DNA of 64,000 nucleotides from Microbulbifer variabilis (GCF_023716485.1 NZ_CP092418.1:3566501-3630500), one strand, 5' to 3'. Positions 27,942 through 38,133 are shown, counted from the first letter of the stretch. The notes: generated by a model not told the origin, from the sequence alone. A program made the numbers and translations.

Positions 27942-29320
27942 TACGACTCCCCTCTGCTGTTGCCAAGCAGGGCCTGAGCGACCAGTTCCATACGGGCACT
28001 ACGAGAACCCTTCACCAAAACAGTGGTGTTGTTATCTAATTCATGGGTCAGAGCCGCGATCAACGGCTCCCGCTCCCGGTAATTCTGCAGGGGCTCTTTA
28101 CCCCCATGGCTAAATGCCAAGCTGGCTGCAGTGCCTAATGGTCCCAGGGTAAACAGCGCATCAAGCCCTCGCTCTCTCGCCAGATCACCCACGTCGCGAT
28201 GCATGCCCTCAGCATCTGGCCCCAACTCCGCCATGTCCCCAAGCACCAGGATTCGTTTTCCTTGTCGTTGTGCCAATAGCTCAATAGCCGCACCTACAGA
28301 ACCCGGATTCGCGTTATAACTATCGTCGATAACTGTGGCTCCACAAATACCGCGCTGCTCCTGCAAGCGGCCGCTGACACCTCTCAGGCTTGATAGCCCC
28401 TGAACAATTTCTTTTGCCGATATCCCCGCAGCAAAAGCACAGGCTGCCGCTACTAGAGCGTTGTGCACGTTGTGCTCTCCAAGTAGCTGAAGCTGCAACG
28501 GGTAGCTAAGCCCTTCAATCACTAGGTCAAATCCGGCACAACCACTATTATTCAGGACAATATTTTCCGCAAAGATTTCACACTGGCTGGCAAGCCCCAC
28601 CTCTAAAGTACGCACACCTTCGGGCATTCGCCCGCGCCAATAGTCTGCGTAATTATCATCGGCATTGATAATTGCGGTTCCACCGACATCCAACCCTGTA
28701 TAAATTTGACCTTTGGCTTTGGCGATGGCGTCAATAGAACCAAACCCTTCAACATGAGCGGGCATAACATTATTGACGGCACTCACTTGTGGCTTGCCGA
28801 TACTACACAGATAAGCAATATCGTCAGGTCCATTCGCCCCCATCTCCAAAATCAGTACATCGTGCTCTTCGCTGAGGCCGAAAAGGGTTATCGGCAGACC
28901 GTACTGGTTGTTTAGGTTGCCTGCAGTCACACAAGGTGTGTGGCGTTGGGAAAAAATCGCCGATAGCATTTCCTTAACCGTGGTCTTGCCACAGGAACCA
29001 GTAATCGCAATTACTGGACCAGAGAATTTCTCACGACACAGCAGACCAATTTGTCCGAGTGCTACGGTAGTATCTTTCACCCGCCACTGAGGCAGGCTGC
29101 AACCCCGAACCTCCCGATCAACAACTAAGCCAAGTGCCTGACCATCAAGCTCTCCGACAAAATCATGAGCATCGAAATTGTCACCAACCAATGCAACAAA
29201 CAATGCTTGGGGGTTTAATTTACGAGTATCTGTGCACACTTCAGAAAATTCGACCGAGCCATTGATCAACTCACCACCGAAGCGCTCTTGCAGTTGCTTA
29301 AGAGATAACGACCCAATCAC
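27941..29320 (-). CDS. murF: UDP-MurNAc-tripeptide--D-Ala-D-Ala ligase
   Basis: A 459-residue ligase attaching D-Ala-D-Ala to the UDP-MurNAc tripeptide. The ATP loop is [14 protein letters not shown], where the usual second Ser is Cys; the Gly-Lys-Thr core is kept. [13 protein letters not shown] and [15 protein letters not shown] are MurF signatures. The substrate dipeptide must come from a ddl gene elsewhere, because none is present in this cluster. It overlaps murE by four bases and mraY by one. Confidence 0.97.
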   Translation of the reverse strand: MIGSLSLKQLQERFGGELINGSVEFSEVCTDTRKLNPQALFVALVGDNFDAHDFVGELDGQALGLVVDREVRGCSLPQWRVKDTTVALGQIGLLCREKFSGPVIAITGSCGKTTVKEMLSAIFSQRHTPCVTAGNLNNQYGLPITLFGLSEEHDVLILEMGANGPDDIAYLCSIGKPQVSAVNNVMPAHVEGFGSIDAIAKAKGQIYTGLDVGGTAIINADDNYADYWRGRMPEGVRTLEVGLASQCEIFAENIVLNNSGCAGFDLVIEGLSYPLQLQLLGEHNVHNALVAAACAFAAGISAKEIVQGLSSLRGVSGRLQEQRGICGATVIDDSYNANPGSVGAAIELLAQRQGKRILVLGDMAELGPDAEGMHRDVGDLARERGLDALFTLGPLGTAASLAFSHGGKEPLQNYREREPLIAALTHELDNNTTVLVKGSRSARMELVAQALLGNSRGES

Positions 29321-30846
29321 TGGGCTTCCCCCTTCATCCCTTCAACCTTGAGGGGCTTACCCATACGCCGAAGCAACGCAGAAGCTGCCTGCTCACGATC
29401 GCAAAAATGAATTTTTTCGCTGCCGATAATCTGGTAATTCTCATGGCCCTTACCAGCGATCAGCACTATATCTCCCGGCTGTGCCGCAGCCACTGCCTGG
29501 CCAATAGCCTTGGCCCGATCAATTTCTACTTCAATATTACTGGCAGCACCTTCGAGGATATCGTCGATAATTTTTTGCGGCTCTTCACTGCGGGGATTGT
29601 CGCTGGTAACAATGGCCCGATCGGCCATTTCCGAAGCTATACGCCCCATTGAAGCGCGCTTGCCAGTATCACGATCACCGCCACAGCCAAATACACACCA
29701 CAATTTCCCACGGCAATAAGGGCGTGCAGCGGCCAACGCCGCTCGCAATGCATCTGGAGTATGGGCGTAATCGACCAACACTCCCACTTCATAGACACCT
29801 TCGACTTGAACCCGCTCCATACGACCGGGCACCCCCTGAATAGAGGGAAAAACCGTGAGAATTTCCTCGAACGGCATGCCCGCCGAAGCAGCAGCAGCGA
29901 TAACTGCAAGTGCGTTATAAATATTGAAATCGCCAATCAGCGATGCATTGAGTTCACCACTCCCCCAGGGAGAGCTGAGCTGGACAGAAAAGCCTTTTTC
30001 ATGACGACGTAAATCTGTCACATGCAGGTCGCCCGCCTGCAGGCCATAGGTCATTACACGCAACCCGCGCAATCTGCAACGCTCCGCCAGTTGAGCGCCG
30101 AAAGGGTCATCCAGATTTATAATGCCGCGCTTTAATTTTGGCAGGCCAAATAATTTCTCTTTGGCAGCCCCGTAGGCTGCCATATTGCCGTGATAATCCA
30201 GGTGGTCGCGGGAAAGATTGGTAAAAATTGCGGTATCAAAAATAAGACCATGTACTCGGCCCTGTGACAGGGCATGGGAGGAAACCTCCATCGCCGCAGC
30301 ACCTACTCCGCGTCGGCAAAAATCAGCAAAGTCCTCCTGTAGCCGCACAGGATCAGGAGTTGTGAGCCCCGTCTCATGCAGCTCAATCACCCCGTGATTC
30401 CATATGCCATTGCCAATGGTACCGATCAGGGCAGCGCTGCCAAAATGCCGAGCCAATAACTGGGAGGTGAGATAAGCACAGGTAGTTTTACCATTGGTGC
30501 CGGTCACTCCCACCAAATGCATTTTTCCGCTGGGATTATCGTGGAAGCGCGCGGCTATTTCCCCCACCCGCTTAGCAAGCCCGGGTACGGTAACCACAAG
30601 GATATCCTTGTGGGTTTTACATTCCAGTTTGTCCCCATCCGCCAACACTACGGCAGCGCCAGCTTCTATTGCAGCATCAATATATTCCCGCCCATCCACG
30701 ACAGAGCCGCGCAACGCCATAAAAGCATCGCCAGCTTTCACCTTGCGGCTATCCAGAGCTACACCACTAACAGGTACATCGGGTATGCTCGCGTATCCGG
30801 GCACCAATTCCTGCAGGGAGATAAATGATTGTTCGCGCTGAGTCAC
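29317..30846 (-). CDS. murE: UDP-MurNAc-L-Ala-D-Glu--meso-DAP ligase
   Basis: A 509-residue ligase adding the third residue of the stem peptide. The ATP loop is GVTGTNGKTTCAYL; the substrate-selecting motif reads DNPR (in TSDNPRSEEP), which is typical of meso-diaminopimelate enzymes. KGHENYQIIG is a further signature. Length is a little above E. coli (495). It overlaps ftsI by four bases and murF by four, so coupling along the operon is likely. Confidence 0.97.
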   Translation of the reverse strand: MTQREQSFISLQELVPGYASIPDVPVSGVALDSRKVKAGDAFMALRGSVVDGREYIDAAIEAGAAVVLADGDKLECKTHKDILVVTVPGLAKRVGEIAARFHDNPSGKMHLVGVTGTNGKTTCAYLTSQLLARHFGSAALIGTIGNGIWNHGVIELHETGLTTPDPVRLQEDFADFCRRGVGAAAMEVSSHALSQGRVHGLIFDTAIFTNLSRDHLDYHGNMAAYGAAKEKLFGLPKLKRGIINLDDPFGAQLAERCRLRGLRVMTYGLQAGDLHVTDLRRHEKGFSVQLSSPWGSGELNASLIGDFNIYNALAVIAAAASAGMPFEEILTVFPSIQGVPGRMERVQVEGVYEVGVLVDYAHTPDALRAALAAARPYCRGKLWCVFGCGGDRDTGKRASMGRIASEMADRAIVTSDNPRSEEPQKIIDDILEGAASNIEVEIDRAKAIGQAVAAAQPGDIVLIAGKGHENYQIIGSEKIHFCDREQAASALLRRMGKPLKVEGMKGEAQ

Positions 30847-32600
30847 GACTTTGAACCCCTTCCGGTTAACTGCGCGGCCAGCTGCCGTTCCGCCGGCTCT
30901 TTAAGCTCTGGCGGCACTTGCAGCAGGCGCATAGCCCCAGCCATCACAGCGCCAAATACCGGCGCTGCCACTTCACCGCCGTAGTACTTCGCCTGGCTGG
31001 GATCGTCTATTACTACAACCGCGGCAAGGCGCGGCTTGTCTGCGGGAATAAACCCCGCAAATACTGAGCGGTAGCGATTATCGGCATAACCACCACTACC
31101 AACCTTGTGAACAGTGCCAGTCTTGCCCGCCACTCGGTAACCCTCTACAGCGGCTTGACGGCCAGTGCCGCGGCCAACTACGGTCTCCAGCATGGCGCTC
31201 ACATCCTTAACAAGCGGCCCTTCGACTACCCGCTGCGCCTCAGAACCGGGCTTATCCTCAGATAGAATCAGGGAAACCGGACGTTTAAGCCCACCGTTAG
31301 CCAACACGCTGTAGGCCTGGGCCAATTGCACCCCATTCACGGTTAAACCGTAGCCGAAGGCAAAATTAGCCCGCTCGATTGGGTGCCAGCGGTTGCGGCT
31401 AGGTAGGATTCCCGGCGTCTCACCAGGAAAACCACTGCCAACCGCCTCCCCCAAACCCAGGCGGTAAAAGAGTTCTCGAAGCGTATTTGGTTCCAAATCC
31501 AAGGCAATTTTTGTAATACCCACCTGACTCGACTTGGTGATAATGCTGGTTAGATCCAACTTGCCGTAGTTGACCGGATCCACCAAAGTTTTACCGGGCA
31601 CGCGGATATAACCCGGGCTTGTATCTATTTGGGTATGGGGCTTGTAGCGACCTGTCTCCAGCGCCGCCAATACCGTCAAAGGCTTTACCGTAGAGCCCGG
31701 CTCAAACTGATCAATCAGGGCGCGATTGCGCATGGCCGCCGCCCTAACTCCCTTGCGGTTATTGGGGTTAAAAGAGGGCTGGTTAGCCATGGCGAGGACA
31801 TCGCCACTGTGGATATCCAAAATCACCATAAAACCGGAAGCGGCACCATTTTCTGCCACAGCACTTTTTAATTCCCGATAGGCGAGGTATTGCAGACGCA
31901 TATCAATCGAGAGGCGCAACTCCTGACCGGGTTGAGCCTCTCTCTGAATAGCCAGCTCTTGCACCGTACGACCTTTCAGGTCCTTAACCACCTGCTGCGC
32001 ACCTGGCTCTCCGGACAACCAGTTATCGTAAGCAAGCTCAATGCCCTCCTGACCGCGATCGTCGATATTGGTAAAGCCCAATAACTGCGCAACCACCTCG
32101 CCGGCGGGGTAGAAGCGGCGGTATTCCTTTTTGCTGTAAACACCGGGTAAATCGAGGGACAAGACCCGCTCCGCCTGCTCTGGGGTCAGGTGGCGACGCA
32201 GATACATAAATTCTTTATTGCGGTATTTTTCCAGGCGCGCGGTCAACTTATCCGACTTTAACCTCAGCGTCTTAGCCAGTTGCTTTACCTGTTCGGGACT
32301 GCTCTCGCGCAATAATTTGGGATTGGCCCAGAGGCTGTGCACCGGGGTGCTAACCGCTAACAGCTCTCCGTTGCGATCGACAATAGAACCCCGGTAGGCG
32401 GCTATCTCCTCGGTACGGATGGTGCGCGCGCGCCCCTGATCCTGCAGGAAGCGATATCCCCGCTCTGCTGCAGGAACCACCTGCAAACGCGCTAAGTGAG
32501 AGACCAGTGCCAGGGCGAGCAGGCACAACAGAACCGCTACCAGCACAAAGCGCCAGCGAGCGATTCCCGGTTGAACTTGCTTTTTCTTTACTGCGCCCAT
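30843..32600 (-). CDS. ftsI: Septal transpeptidase FtsI (PBP3)
   Basis: A 585-residue class B penicillin-binding protein, the transpeptidase partner of FtsW. A basic tail and one membrane helix (about residues 18-40) precede the pedestal domain. The active-site motif is EPGSTVKPLTV with the Ser-x-x-Lys catalytic residues, and KTG occurs in VAGKTGTVHKVG. The second motif reads SSQ in TKSSQVGITKIA, not the SSN I know from E. coli and Pseudomonas. The overlap with murE is four bases. The gap to ftsL is unusually long (166 bases). Confidence 0.97.
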   Translation of the reverse strand: MGAVKKKQVQPGIARWRFVLVAVLLCLLALALVSHLARLQVVPAAERGYRFLQDQGRARTIRTEEIAAYRGSIVDRNGELLAVSTPVHSLWANPKLLRESSPEQVKQLAKTLRLKSDKLTARLEKYRNKEFMYLRRHLTPEQAERVLSLDLPGVYSKKEYRRFYPAGEVVAQLLGFTNIDDRGQEGIELAYDNWLSGEPGAQQVVKDLKGRTVQELAIQREAQPGQELRLSIDMRLQYLAYRELKSAVAENGAASGFMVILDIHSGDVLAMANQPSFNPNNRKGVRAAAMRNRALIDQFEPGSTVKPLTVLAALETGRYKPHTQIDTSPGYIRVPGKTLVDPVNYGKLDLTSIITKSSQVGITKIALDLEPNTLRELFYRLGLGEAVGSGFPGETPGILPSRNRWHPIERANFAFGYGLTVNGVQLAQAYSVLANGGLKRPVSLILSEDKPGSEAQRVVEGPLVKDVSAMLETVVGRGTGRQAAVEGYRVAGKTGTVHKVGSGGYADNRYRSVFAGFIPADKPRLAAVVVIDDPSQAKYYGGEVAAPVFGAVMAGAMRLLQVPPELKEPAERQLAAQLTGRGSKS

Positions 32601-32766
32601 AATTTTCCAATTTGGCGTTATATTGTCATCCTGAGGACAAACCTCTTAGCGGGGCGATTTAACCGGCACCCCGACAGCGCATCGATAAACAAATTTTCTT
32701 ATGTTTATTAAGTCAATTTCCGGTGTACACTGCCTAAATGAGCCGCCTACACTCCGACCAAGCTAA
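32601..32766. promoter_or_regulatory. ftsL-ftsI gap with possible internal promoter
   Basis: 166 untranslated bases interrupt an otherwise tightly packed operon. On the minus strand TTGACT (AGTCAA at 32711-32716) is a good -35 element, but only weak AT-rich -10 candidates follow. An AT stem, ATAAACA (32685-32691) with TGTTTAT (32702-32708), lies just downstream. An internal promoter or mRNA element before ftsI is possible but unproven. Confidence 0.35.
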
Positions 32767-33042
32767 TCACTCCACTGGCACCAAGATCTGCTCTGAAGGG
32801 CTCGGCATGCGCATTTTTAATTCTTCCCGGGCCACTTTCTCCACACGGCTATAGGCAGACCAGGCCCCCCGCTCAAGCAGCAGGCGCTCCTGCTCATAAC
32901 GCAATTCATCGCGGGTCTTTTGTGCGCGGCCTAGCTCTGCGGTCAATTCTCTGCTGCGCTGAGTCGAATACACCACTGCCAACGCCGAGGCAATTGCACC
33001 CACCCAGAGCACAGCAATGCCAAGAAACGACCGTATAGGCAC
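32767..33042 (-). CDS. ftsL: Cell division protein FtsL
   Basis: A bitopic divisome protein of 91 residues if started at GTG 33042, or 101 residues from TTG 33072. GTG 33042 begins VPIRSFLG (read as Met), has AGGGTGGG about 10 bases upstream and starts four bases after the rsmH stop, so I prefer it. One membrane helix (FLGIAVLWVGAIASALAVVYS) is followed by a leucine-zipper-like coiled coil (ELTAELGRAQKTRDEL...). Identity rests on position between rsmH and ftsI and on topology. Confidence 0.9.
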   Translation of the reverse strand: MPIRSFLGIAVLWVGAIASALAVVYSTQRSRELTAELGRAQKTRDELRYEQERLLLERGAWSAYSRVEKVAREELKMRMPSPSEQILVPVE

Positions 33043-33046
33043 AGAA

Positions 33047-33979
33047 TCAGCACCCACCCTGCTTTTCGGCAACCCGCATCACCGCACTGCGCGAGCGCAG
33101 GTTTTTATCCACCTCAATGGTATTAGCCTTGACCGCTTTGCCCAGTGAACGCAGGGGTTTAGAGATCTCGCTATCCATCACCGGAAGCCCGCGGGGCAAT
33201 CTTGGCCCGCGTTCCTTTTCCCGGATAAAGCGCTTAACCATACGATCTTCCAGAGAGTGGAAGCTGATAATCACCAACCGGCCTCCCGGCGCGAGCAACT
33301 GCAGAGACTTCTCCAACGTACTCTGCAGGTCGTTCAGCTCACCATTCACATGAATGCGAATAGCCTGGAAGACTCGAGTAGCCGGGTGCTTACCCTTTTC
33401 CCAAGCTGGATTGGCTGCCTTCACTACCTCAGCCAAATCCAAAGTTCGCTCGAAGGGCTTTTCAGTGCGACGGCGAACGATGGCTGCAGCCATTCGCCGC
33501 GCGAAACGCTCCTCGCCATATTCTTTAAACACCCGGACCATCTCATCCTCGGCCTCGGTATTCACCCACTGCGCTGCGCTGATACCCCGGCTAGTATCCA
33601 TACGCATATCCAGCGGCCCGTCCTGCATAAAGCTAAAGCCGCGCTCAGCCTGATCCAACTGGGGCGATGAAACCCCTAAGTCCAACAGGATTCCGTTAAC
33701 ACTTCCCGCCCTCTCGCCAACAGCGAGATCCATATCGGCAAAGGAGCCGTGCCAAATTGAAAAGCGCGGCTCAGCAGCAAAACGCTGCTGTGCATAGTCA
33801 ATCGCCTGGGGGTCTTTATCCACAGCCAACAATTGCCCCTTGGGGCCCAGCTGTTCGAGGATCGCAGCGCTGTGTCCACCGCGCCCAAAGGTCCCATCCA
33901 CATAGAAACCTTCGGTGTCAGTCACCAGAGCGTCCACGGCCTCGCGCAACAACACACTGCGATGCAATTCTTGAGACAC
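33047..33979 (-). CDS. rsmH: 16S rRNA (cytosine1402-N4)-methyltransferase
   Basis: A 310-residue SAM-dependent methyltransferase (formerly MraW) modifying C1402 in the ribosomal P site. [13 protein letters not shown], the SAM loop [33 protein letters not shown] and the C-terminal [14 protein letters not shown] are family signatures. Start is GTG 33979 with AGGAG 8 bases upstream. RsmI, which methylates the same nucleotide on the 2'-O, is encoded nearby at 35338. It is the second dcw gene, 12 bases after mraZ. Confidence 0.97.
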   Translation of the reverse strand: MSQELHRSVLLREAVDALVTDTEGFYVDGTFGRGGHSAAILEQLGPKGQLLAVDKDPQAIDYAQQRFAAEPRFSIWHGSFADMDLAVGERAGSVNGILLDLGVSSPQLDQAERGFSFMQDGPLDMRMDTSRGISAAQWVNTEAEDEMVRVFKEYGEERFARRMAAAIVRRRTEKPFERTLDLAEVVKAANPAWEKGKHPATRVFQAIRIHVNGELNDLQSTLEKSLQLLAPGGRLVIISFHSLEDRMVKRFIREKERGPRLPRGLPVMDSEISKPLRSLGKAVKANTIEVDKNLRSRSAVMRVAEKQGGC

Positions 33980-33991
33980 TCGGTGTACTCC

Positions 33992-34435
33992 TTATAAAGA
34001 AAGGGAAGCCATTTCCTCGGGCATTCCCTCCTCGTCGTCACTATTATCGAGCCAGGACATCCATCGCTCCTCGCTCCAAAGTTCTAATTTCTTGCCCTGC
34101 CCCACGAGCATCAGCTTTTTCTCCAGCCCCGCATATTCGCGCAGAGTAGGAGGGATCAAAACGCGGCCATTGCCATCCACCTGCAGCTCACAGGCATAAC
34201 CAATCAGTAATCGCTGGGCCCGGCGCGCCACCTTATTAAAGCTAGGAAGAGCCTCGACTTTAGGCAAAATTTGCTGCCACTGCGGCGCCGGATAGACCAG
34301 CAGGCAACGCTCCTCTGTATGAGCTGTGATCACCAGGCTACCGGCGCACTCCTCCAGCAAGCGGTCGCGGACCTTCGCCGGTATCGCCAGACGCCCCTTG
34401 GCGTCCATATTGATTGCATGGCTGCCTAAATACAC
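33992..34435 (-). CDS. mraZ: Transcriptional regulator MraZ
   Basis: A 147-residue AbrB-fold protein with two tandem SpoVT-like units ([21 protein letters not shown], key part [14 protein letters not shown], and [17 protein letters not shown]). It is the first gene of the dcw cluster and in E. coli represses its own promoter. Start is GTG 34435. Four 10-bp-spaced GTGG repeats upstream fit its operator, supporting autorepression of the whole cluster. Confidence 0.96.
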   Translation of the reverse strand: MYLGSHAINMDAKGRLAIPAKVRDRLLEECAGSLVITAHTEERCLLVYPAPQWQQILPKVEALPSFNKVARRAQRLLIGYACELQVDGNGRVLIPPTLREYAGLEKKLMLVGQGKKLELWSEERWMSWLDNSDDEEGMPEEMASLSL

Positions 34436-34561
34436 TTTGTGAGTTCACTCGCTCTGCTAGGCGATTGTCGCGGAAGGCCCCTTCATCCAGCGGGCCGATA
34501 GCGGGAAAAATTTAAACTTACGCCGCACTGTGTAAATGCCCACTTACAGACGACGAATAAA

Positions 34562-34596
34562 CCACAAAGTTCCACGAATTTCCACTTTTACCCACT
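34562..34596 (-). promoter_or_regulatory. MraZ operator: four GTGG repeats at 10-bp spacing
   Basis: On the minus strand GTGG starts a 10-base unit four times in a row: GTGGGTAAAA, GTGGAAATTC, GTGGAACTTT, GTGGTTTATT. On the plus strand CCAC begins at 34562, 34572, 34582 and 34592. Exact one-turn phasing matches the known MraZ target of TGGG-type direct repeats. It lies about 127 bases upstream of the mraZ start. Confidence 0.85.
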
Positions 34597-34871
34597 CTCG
34601 ACACTATAAAACTGGTCGACGCAAAGTCAAGGAAATCGACCGCAAAGTCCGCATAAACCCCAGTAAAATCGGGGTCTACAGCAAAGATGGGAGTAATGAC
34701 ATATAAATCACTGTCACAAAGCAACAAAATGGAGTGGGCACCCACTTACAAAATAGTCAACCATATTAAACTAGCCGCCACAGCACCAGTAAGCGCGCCA
34801 CGATCAAAAACAGAGGCACATCCGTTCCATTCTCCGCCAAAGGCTATGCCAAGCTAGAGGGAACAAAATAA
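34597..34871. repeat. Region upstream of mraZ operator with direct repeat
   Basis: No gene is supported between the MraZ operator and the rnpB terminator. A direct repeat is visible: TCGACGCAAAGTC at 34616-34628 and TCGACCGCAAAGTC at 34636-34649, identical but for one added C and spaced by about 20 bases. ACCCC and GGGGT flank a nine-base loop near 34656-34674. Function is unknown; the repeats could bind a regulator of the dcw promoter. Confidence 0.5.
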
Positions 34872-34895
34872 AAAGCCCGGCGAATGCCGGGCTTT
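34872..34895 (-). terminator. Intrinsic terminator of rnpB
   Basis: AAAGCCCGGC (34872-34881) pairs with GCCGGGCTTT (34886-34895) around GAAT. On the minus strand it is followed by a U-rich tract (complement of 34864-34871). It lies just past the RNase P RNA 3' end. Confidence 0.92.
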
Positions 34896-34901
34896 AGAAA
34901 T

Positions 34902-35270
<369 letters not shown>

Positions 35271-35274
35271 GCGA

Positions 35275-35303
35275 AGAGTAATGAGGCGACAGCCGGAATG
35301 CAA
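35275..35303 (-). promoter_or_regulatory. Candidate rnpB promoter
   Basis: On the minus strand TTGCAT (complement of 35298-35303), 17 bases, then TACTCT (complement of 35275-35280) form a sigma-70-like pair. Initiation about 7 bases on falls at 35268, which coincides with the predicted 5' end of RNase P RNA. Confidence 0.55.
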
Positions 35304-35337
35304 CAGGCATTTTCCCTGAACCGCGAAAGACAGCGCC

Positions 35338-36180
35338 TTATTTCTGCTCCAGGCTCCAGTTATACAGAGCCTTCTTTTTAACACCGGTAATCTCCGCAGC
35401 AATAGCGGCGGCCTTTTTCGGTGGTAACTCGGCCAGCAACAGAGTCATCACTCGCTGCGCCTCTCCATCCAGCTCGCTGTCGTGGCGACGCTCAGCACCA
35501 CGTACCAACAATACAATCTCTCCTCGCTGCTGATTACTGTCGGAACGCACCCAATTTACCAACTCACCCAAAGGCATCAACTGGAATGTCTCGAAGGCCT
35601 TGCTCACCTCCCGCGCTATGACCGCTTCGCGCTCAGCGCCAAAAATCTCTGCCATCGCTTGCAAGGTATCTGCGACCCGGTGGGGCGCCTCATAGAAAAC
35701 CAGAGTGCGACTGTCTGATGCCAACTCCTGTAATGCTCGCTCACGGGGGCCGGATTTAGCGGGTAGAAAACCCTCAAAGCTAAATCGGTCACTGGGTAAG
35801 CCGGCAGCACTCAGTGCGGCGACAAAGGCACAGGCGCCGGGAATCGGCACTACACGAACGCCCCGCTCACGCGCCTCGCGCACCAGACGATAGCCGGGGT
35901 CAGAGATTAGTGGGGTACCGGCATCGGAGATCAGCGCCACCGTTTGCCCTTGCTCCAGGCGATGTAGTATCTGTCCCGTACGCTTGTCATCAGAATGATC
36001 GTGATAGGCCATTAGCGGCGTATCGATATTGAAATGGGAAAAGAGTCTCTGACTGTGACGTGTGTCCTCTGCCGCAACCAGATCGGCGCATTGTAGAACT
36101 TCAATCGCTCGCGGTACCATATCGGCCAAATTACCGATGGGCGTAGCAACAATATATAGCAGCGCCTGATCCGGCCCCAT
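35338..36180 (-). CDS. rsmI: 16S rRNA (cytidine1402-2'-O)-methyltransferase
   Basis: A 280-residue tetrapyrrole-methylase-fold enzyme that 2'-O-methylates C1402, complementing RsmH. LYIVATPIGNLADMVPRAIEVL, ISDAGTPLISDPGYRLV, and FYEAPHRVADTL are clear signatures, with DAGTPLISDPG as the SAM/substrate loop. Length matches YraL (286). It is divergent from lpoA, only 39 bases apart, as in other gammaproteobacteria, and upstream of rnpB. Confidence 0.97.
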   Translation of the reverse strand: MGPDQALLYIVATPIGNLADMVPRAIEVLQCADLVAAEDTRHSQRLFSHFNIDTPLMAYHDHSDDKRTGQILHRLEQGQTVALISDAGTPLISDPGYRLVREARERGVRVVPIPGACAFVAALSAAGLPSDRFSFEGFLPAKSGPRERALQELASDSRTLVFYEAPHRVADTLQAMAEIFGAEREAVIAREVSKAFETFQLMPLGELVNWVRSDSNQQRGEIVLLVRGAERRHDSELDGEAQRVMTLLLAELPPKKAAAIAAEITGVKKKALYNWSLEQK

Positions 36181-36219
36181 AGCTGTTCACTCCAAATATA
36201 AATATTGCGGGAGAAGAAT

Positions 36220-38133
36220 ATGTTCGCCTCTTCCCGGCGTACCTCTACTGTGATCACCAGCGTGGCAGCCGCCGCCCTGACACTGGCCTTAGCTGCCTGC
36301 CAGACTCCAGCCTCACGGCCTGGGGGCTACCAGCCCTCCTATCCGGCAAACCACCAAGTCAGCCGCAGTGATGCCCTGCGGCTGCTGCGCCGCGCAGATA
36401 CCCTGACGGCACCCGCTAGGGACCAACAGCGTCTGCAAGCGGCGGCTATTCTATACGAGCTGGGCGACAAAGAGACGGCCAAAGACGCAGTAACCCAAAT
36501 AATTCCCGAGCAGCTCAACGACACTCTGTTTGCCAGCTACGCCCAGGTTTACGGCCATCTACTGGTTGATAATGACGATTTCTTCGAGGCTTTAGACCTA
36601 GCAACCTCAACGCGCCTCGACAGCGTCTGGAGGCAACTACCCCGCGATACCGCCCTGCCACTGCGAAACCTGCGTGCCGACCTATGGGGGCTTTTGGGAG
36701 ACTTGGATAGCGCTATATCTGAGCGCCGCGAGATTTCCTACCTGGCCCAATCTGATGAAAGCATCACCGAGAACAACAACGGTTTCTGGCAGCTGTTAAC
36801 CCAGCTGCCCTCCAGCGAACTTCAGCAGCGCGCTAACAGTAGCAGCGATACCCAGATGCGCGGCTGGTATCAGCTCGCCCTGCTGGGGCGCGATACCCAG
36901 GCCGATATCAGCTCTCAACTCACCGCACTGAGCCGCTGGCGGGAGCGCTGGCCGGCACACAGTGCCAATTCCCACCCACCCGAGGCACTGCAACTACTGG
37001 AACGCCTAGCTGCGCAGCGGGCAGATAATATTGCCTTATTACTGCCTATCAGTGGCTCACTGGGCAGTGCCGGCCGCGCGATTCGCGATGGTTTTATGGC
37101 CGCCCACTACACCGCCTTAAAAGCTGGTGCAGCAACGCCTCGGGTATTGGTGTACGACACCGGTACCGAGCAACCTTTCGAGGAAATTTATCAAAATGCT
37201 GTAGACGCGGGAGCGCAGTTTATTGTCGGCCCACTCGATAAAAGTAAGGTCGCTAATTTACTGGCCACTGAAAAGTTACCCGTCCCCACACTCGCACTGA
37301 ACTATGGTGACAGGGGCCGACTTACTGGCGACCTGGTCCAATTTGGACTGGCAGTTGAGGATGAAGCTCGCCAGATTGCTCGTCACGCCTATCGCCAGGG
37401 ACATCGCCAAGCGATGGTTTTGAGCACCAATAGCAGCTGGGGACAGCGTGGTGCCGAAACGTTCGTGGAGGAATGGCAGCAACTCGGCGGCTCCGTAAGC
37501 ATCAATGAAACCTTCACTAATAACAGCAAATTTTCTGACCTGGTCAGCGATGTCCTACTCATTCCCGACAGTAAGGCACGCAAGAAGGCACTCCAGGGAC
37601 GCCTGTCGGCGCCACTGGAGTTCACCCCTCGCCGGCGCGGTGATGTCGACATGATCTTTGTTACCGCCCTGCCACAGCAGGCACGACAGCTCAACCCCAT
37701 GTTGACCTACTTCTATGCTGGAGACCTGCCGGTTTATGCGACCTCACATGTTTTTGCCGGCCAGGCTAACCCAAATCGCGATCGAGATATCAATGGCGTA
37801 CGCTTTACCGCACTGCCCTGGCTGTTTGAAGACAGTGAAACCAAACGGAATATCGAAGAGCAGGTAGCCCCGCAGGCAGCATTCGCCCGCCTTTACGCTC
37901 TGGGCGCAGATGCTTTCCGCCTCTACCCGCGTCTGCCAATGTTGCGCCAGTTCCCAGAGCAAAAAGTACACGGCCTCACCGGTGCACTGAGCCTAAGCAC
38001 CGACGGGCGCATAGTGCGCGAGCAGATGTGGGCTCAAATTGAAAAAGGTGTACCGGTACCGATTACAACCATAGAACCCCCGATACCAGCGCGACAACCC
38101 AGCCTGCAAGCGGATAATAGTGAAACTTTTTAA
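36220..38133 (+). CDS. lpoA: Outer-membrane lipoprotein activator of PBP1A
   Basis: A 637-residue LpoA-type lipoprotein. The signal ends in LTLALAAC, with Cys as the lipidation site (about residue 28). The N-terminal TPR-like helical part (about residues 40-270) precedes a periplasmic-binding-protein-like domain starting NIALLLPISGSLGSAGRAIRDGF, key part LLPISGSLGSAGRAI. LpoA reaches from the outer membrane to stimulate PBP1A. ATG 36220 has GGGAG upstream. It overlaps yraN by 14 bases. Confidence 0.94.
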   Translation: MFASSRRTSTVITSVAAAALTLALAACQTPASRPGGYQPSYPANHQVSRSDALRLLRRADTLTAPARDQQRLQAAAILYELGDKETAKDAVTQIIPEQLNDTLFASYAQVYGHLLVDNDDFFEALDLATSTRLDSVWRQLPRDTALPLRNLRADLWGLLGDLDSAISERREISYLAQSDESITENNNGFWQLLTQLPSSELQQRANSSSDTQMRGWYQLALLGRDTQADISSQLTALSRWRERWPAHSANSHPPEALQLLERLAAQRADNIALLLPISGSLGSAGRAIRDGFMAAHYTALKAGAATPRVLVYDTGTEQPFEEIYQNAVDAGAQFIVGPLDKSKVANLLATEKLPVPTLALNYGDRGRLTGDLVQFGLAVEDEARQIARHAYRQGHRQAMVLSTNSSWGQRGAETFVEEWQQLGGSVSINETFTNNSKFSDLVSDVLLIPDSKARKKALQGRLSAPLEFTPRRRGDVDMIFVTALPQQARQLNPMLTYFYAGDLPVYATSHVFAGQANPNRDRDINGVRFTALPWLFEDSETKRNIEEQVAPQAAFARLYALGADAFRLYPRLPMLRQFPEQKVHGLTGALSLSTDGRIVREQMWAQIEKGVPVPITTIEPPIPARQPSLQADNSETF

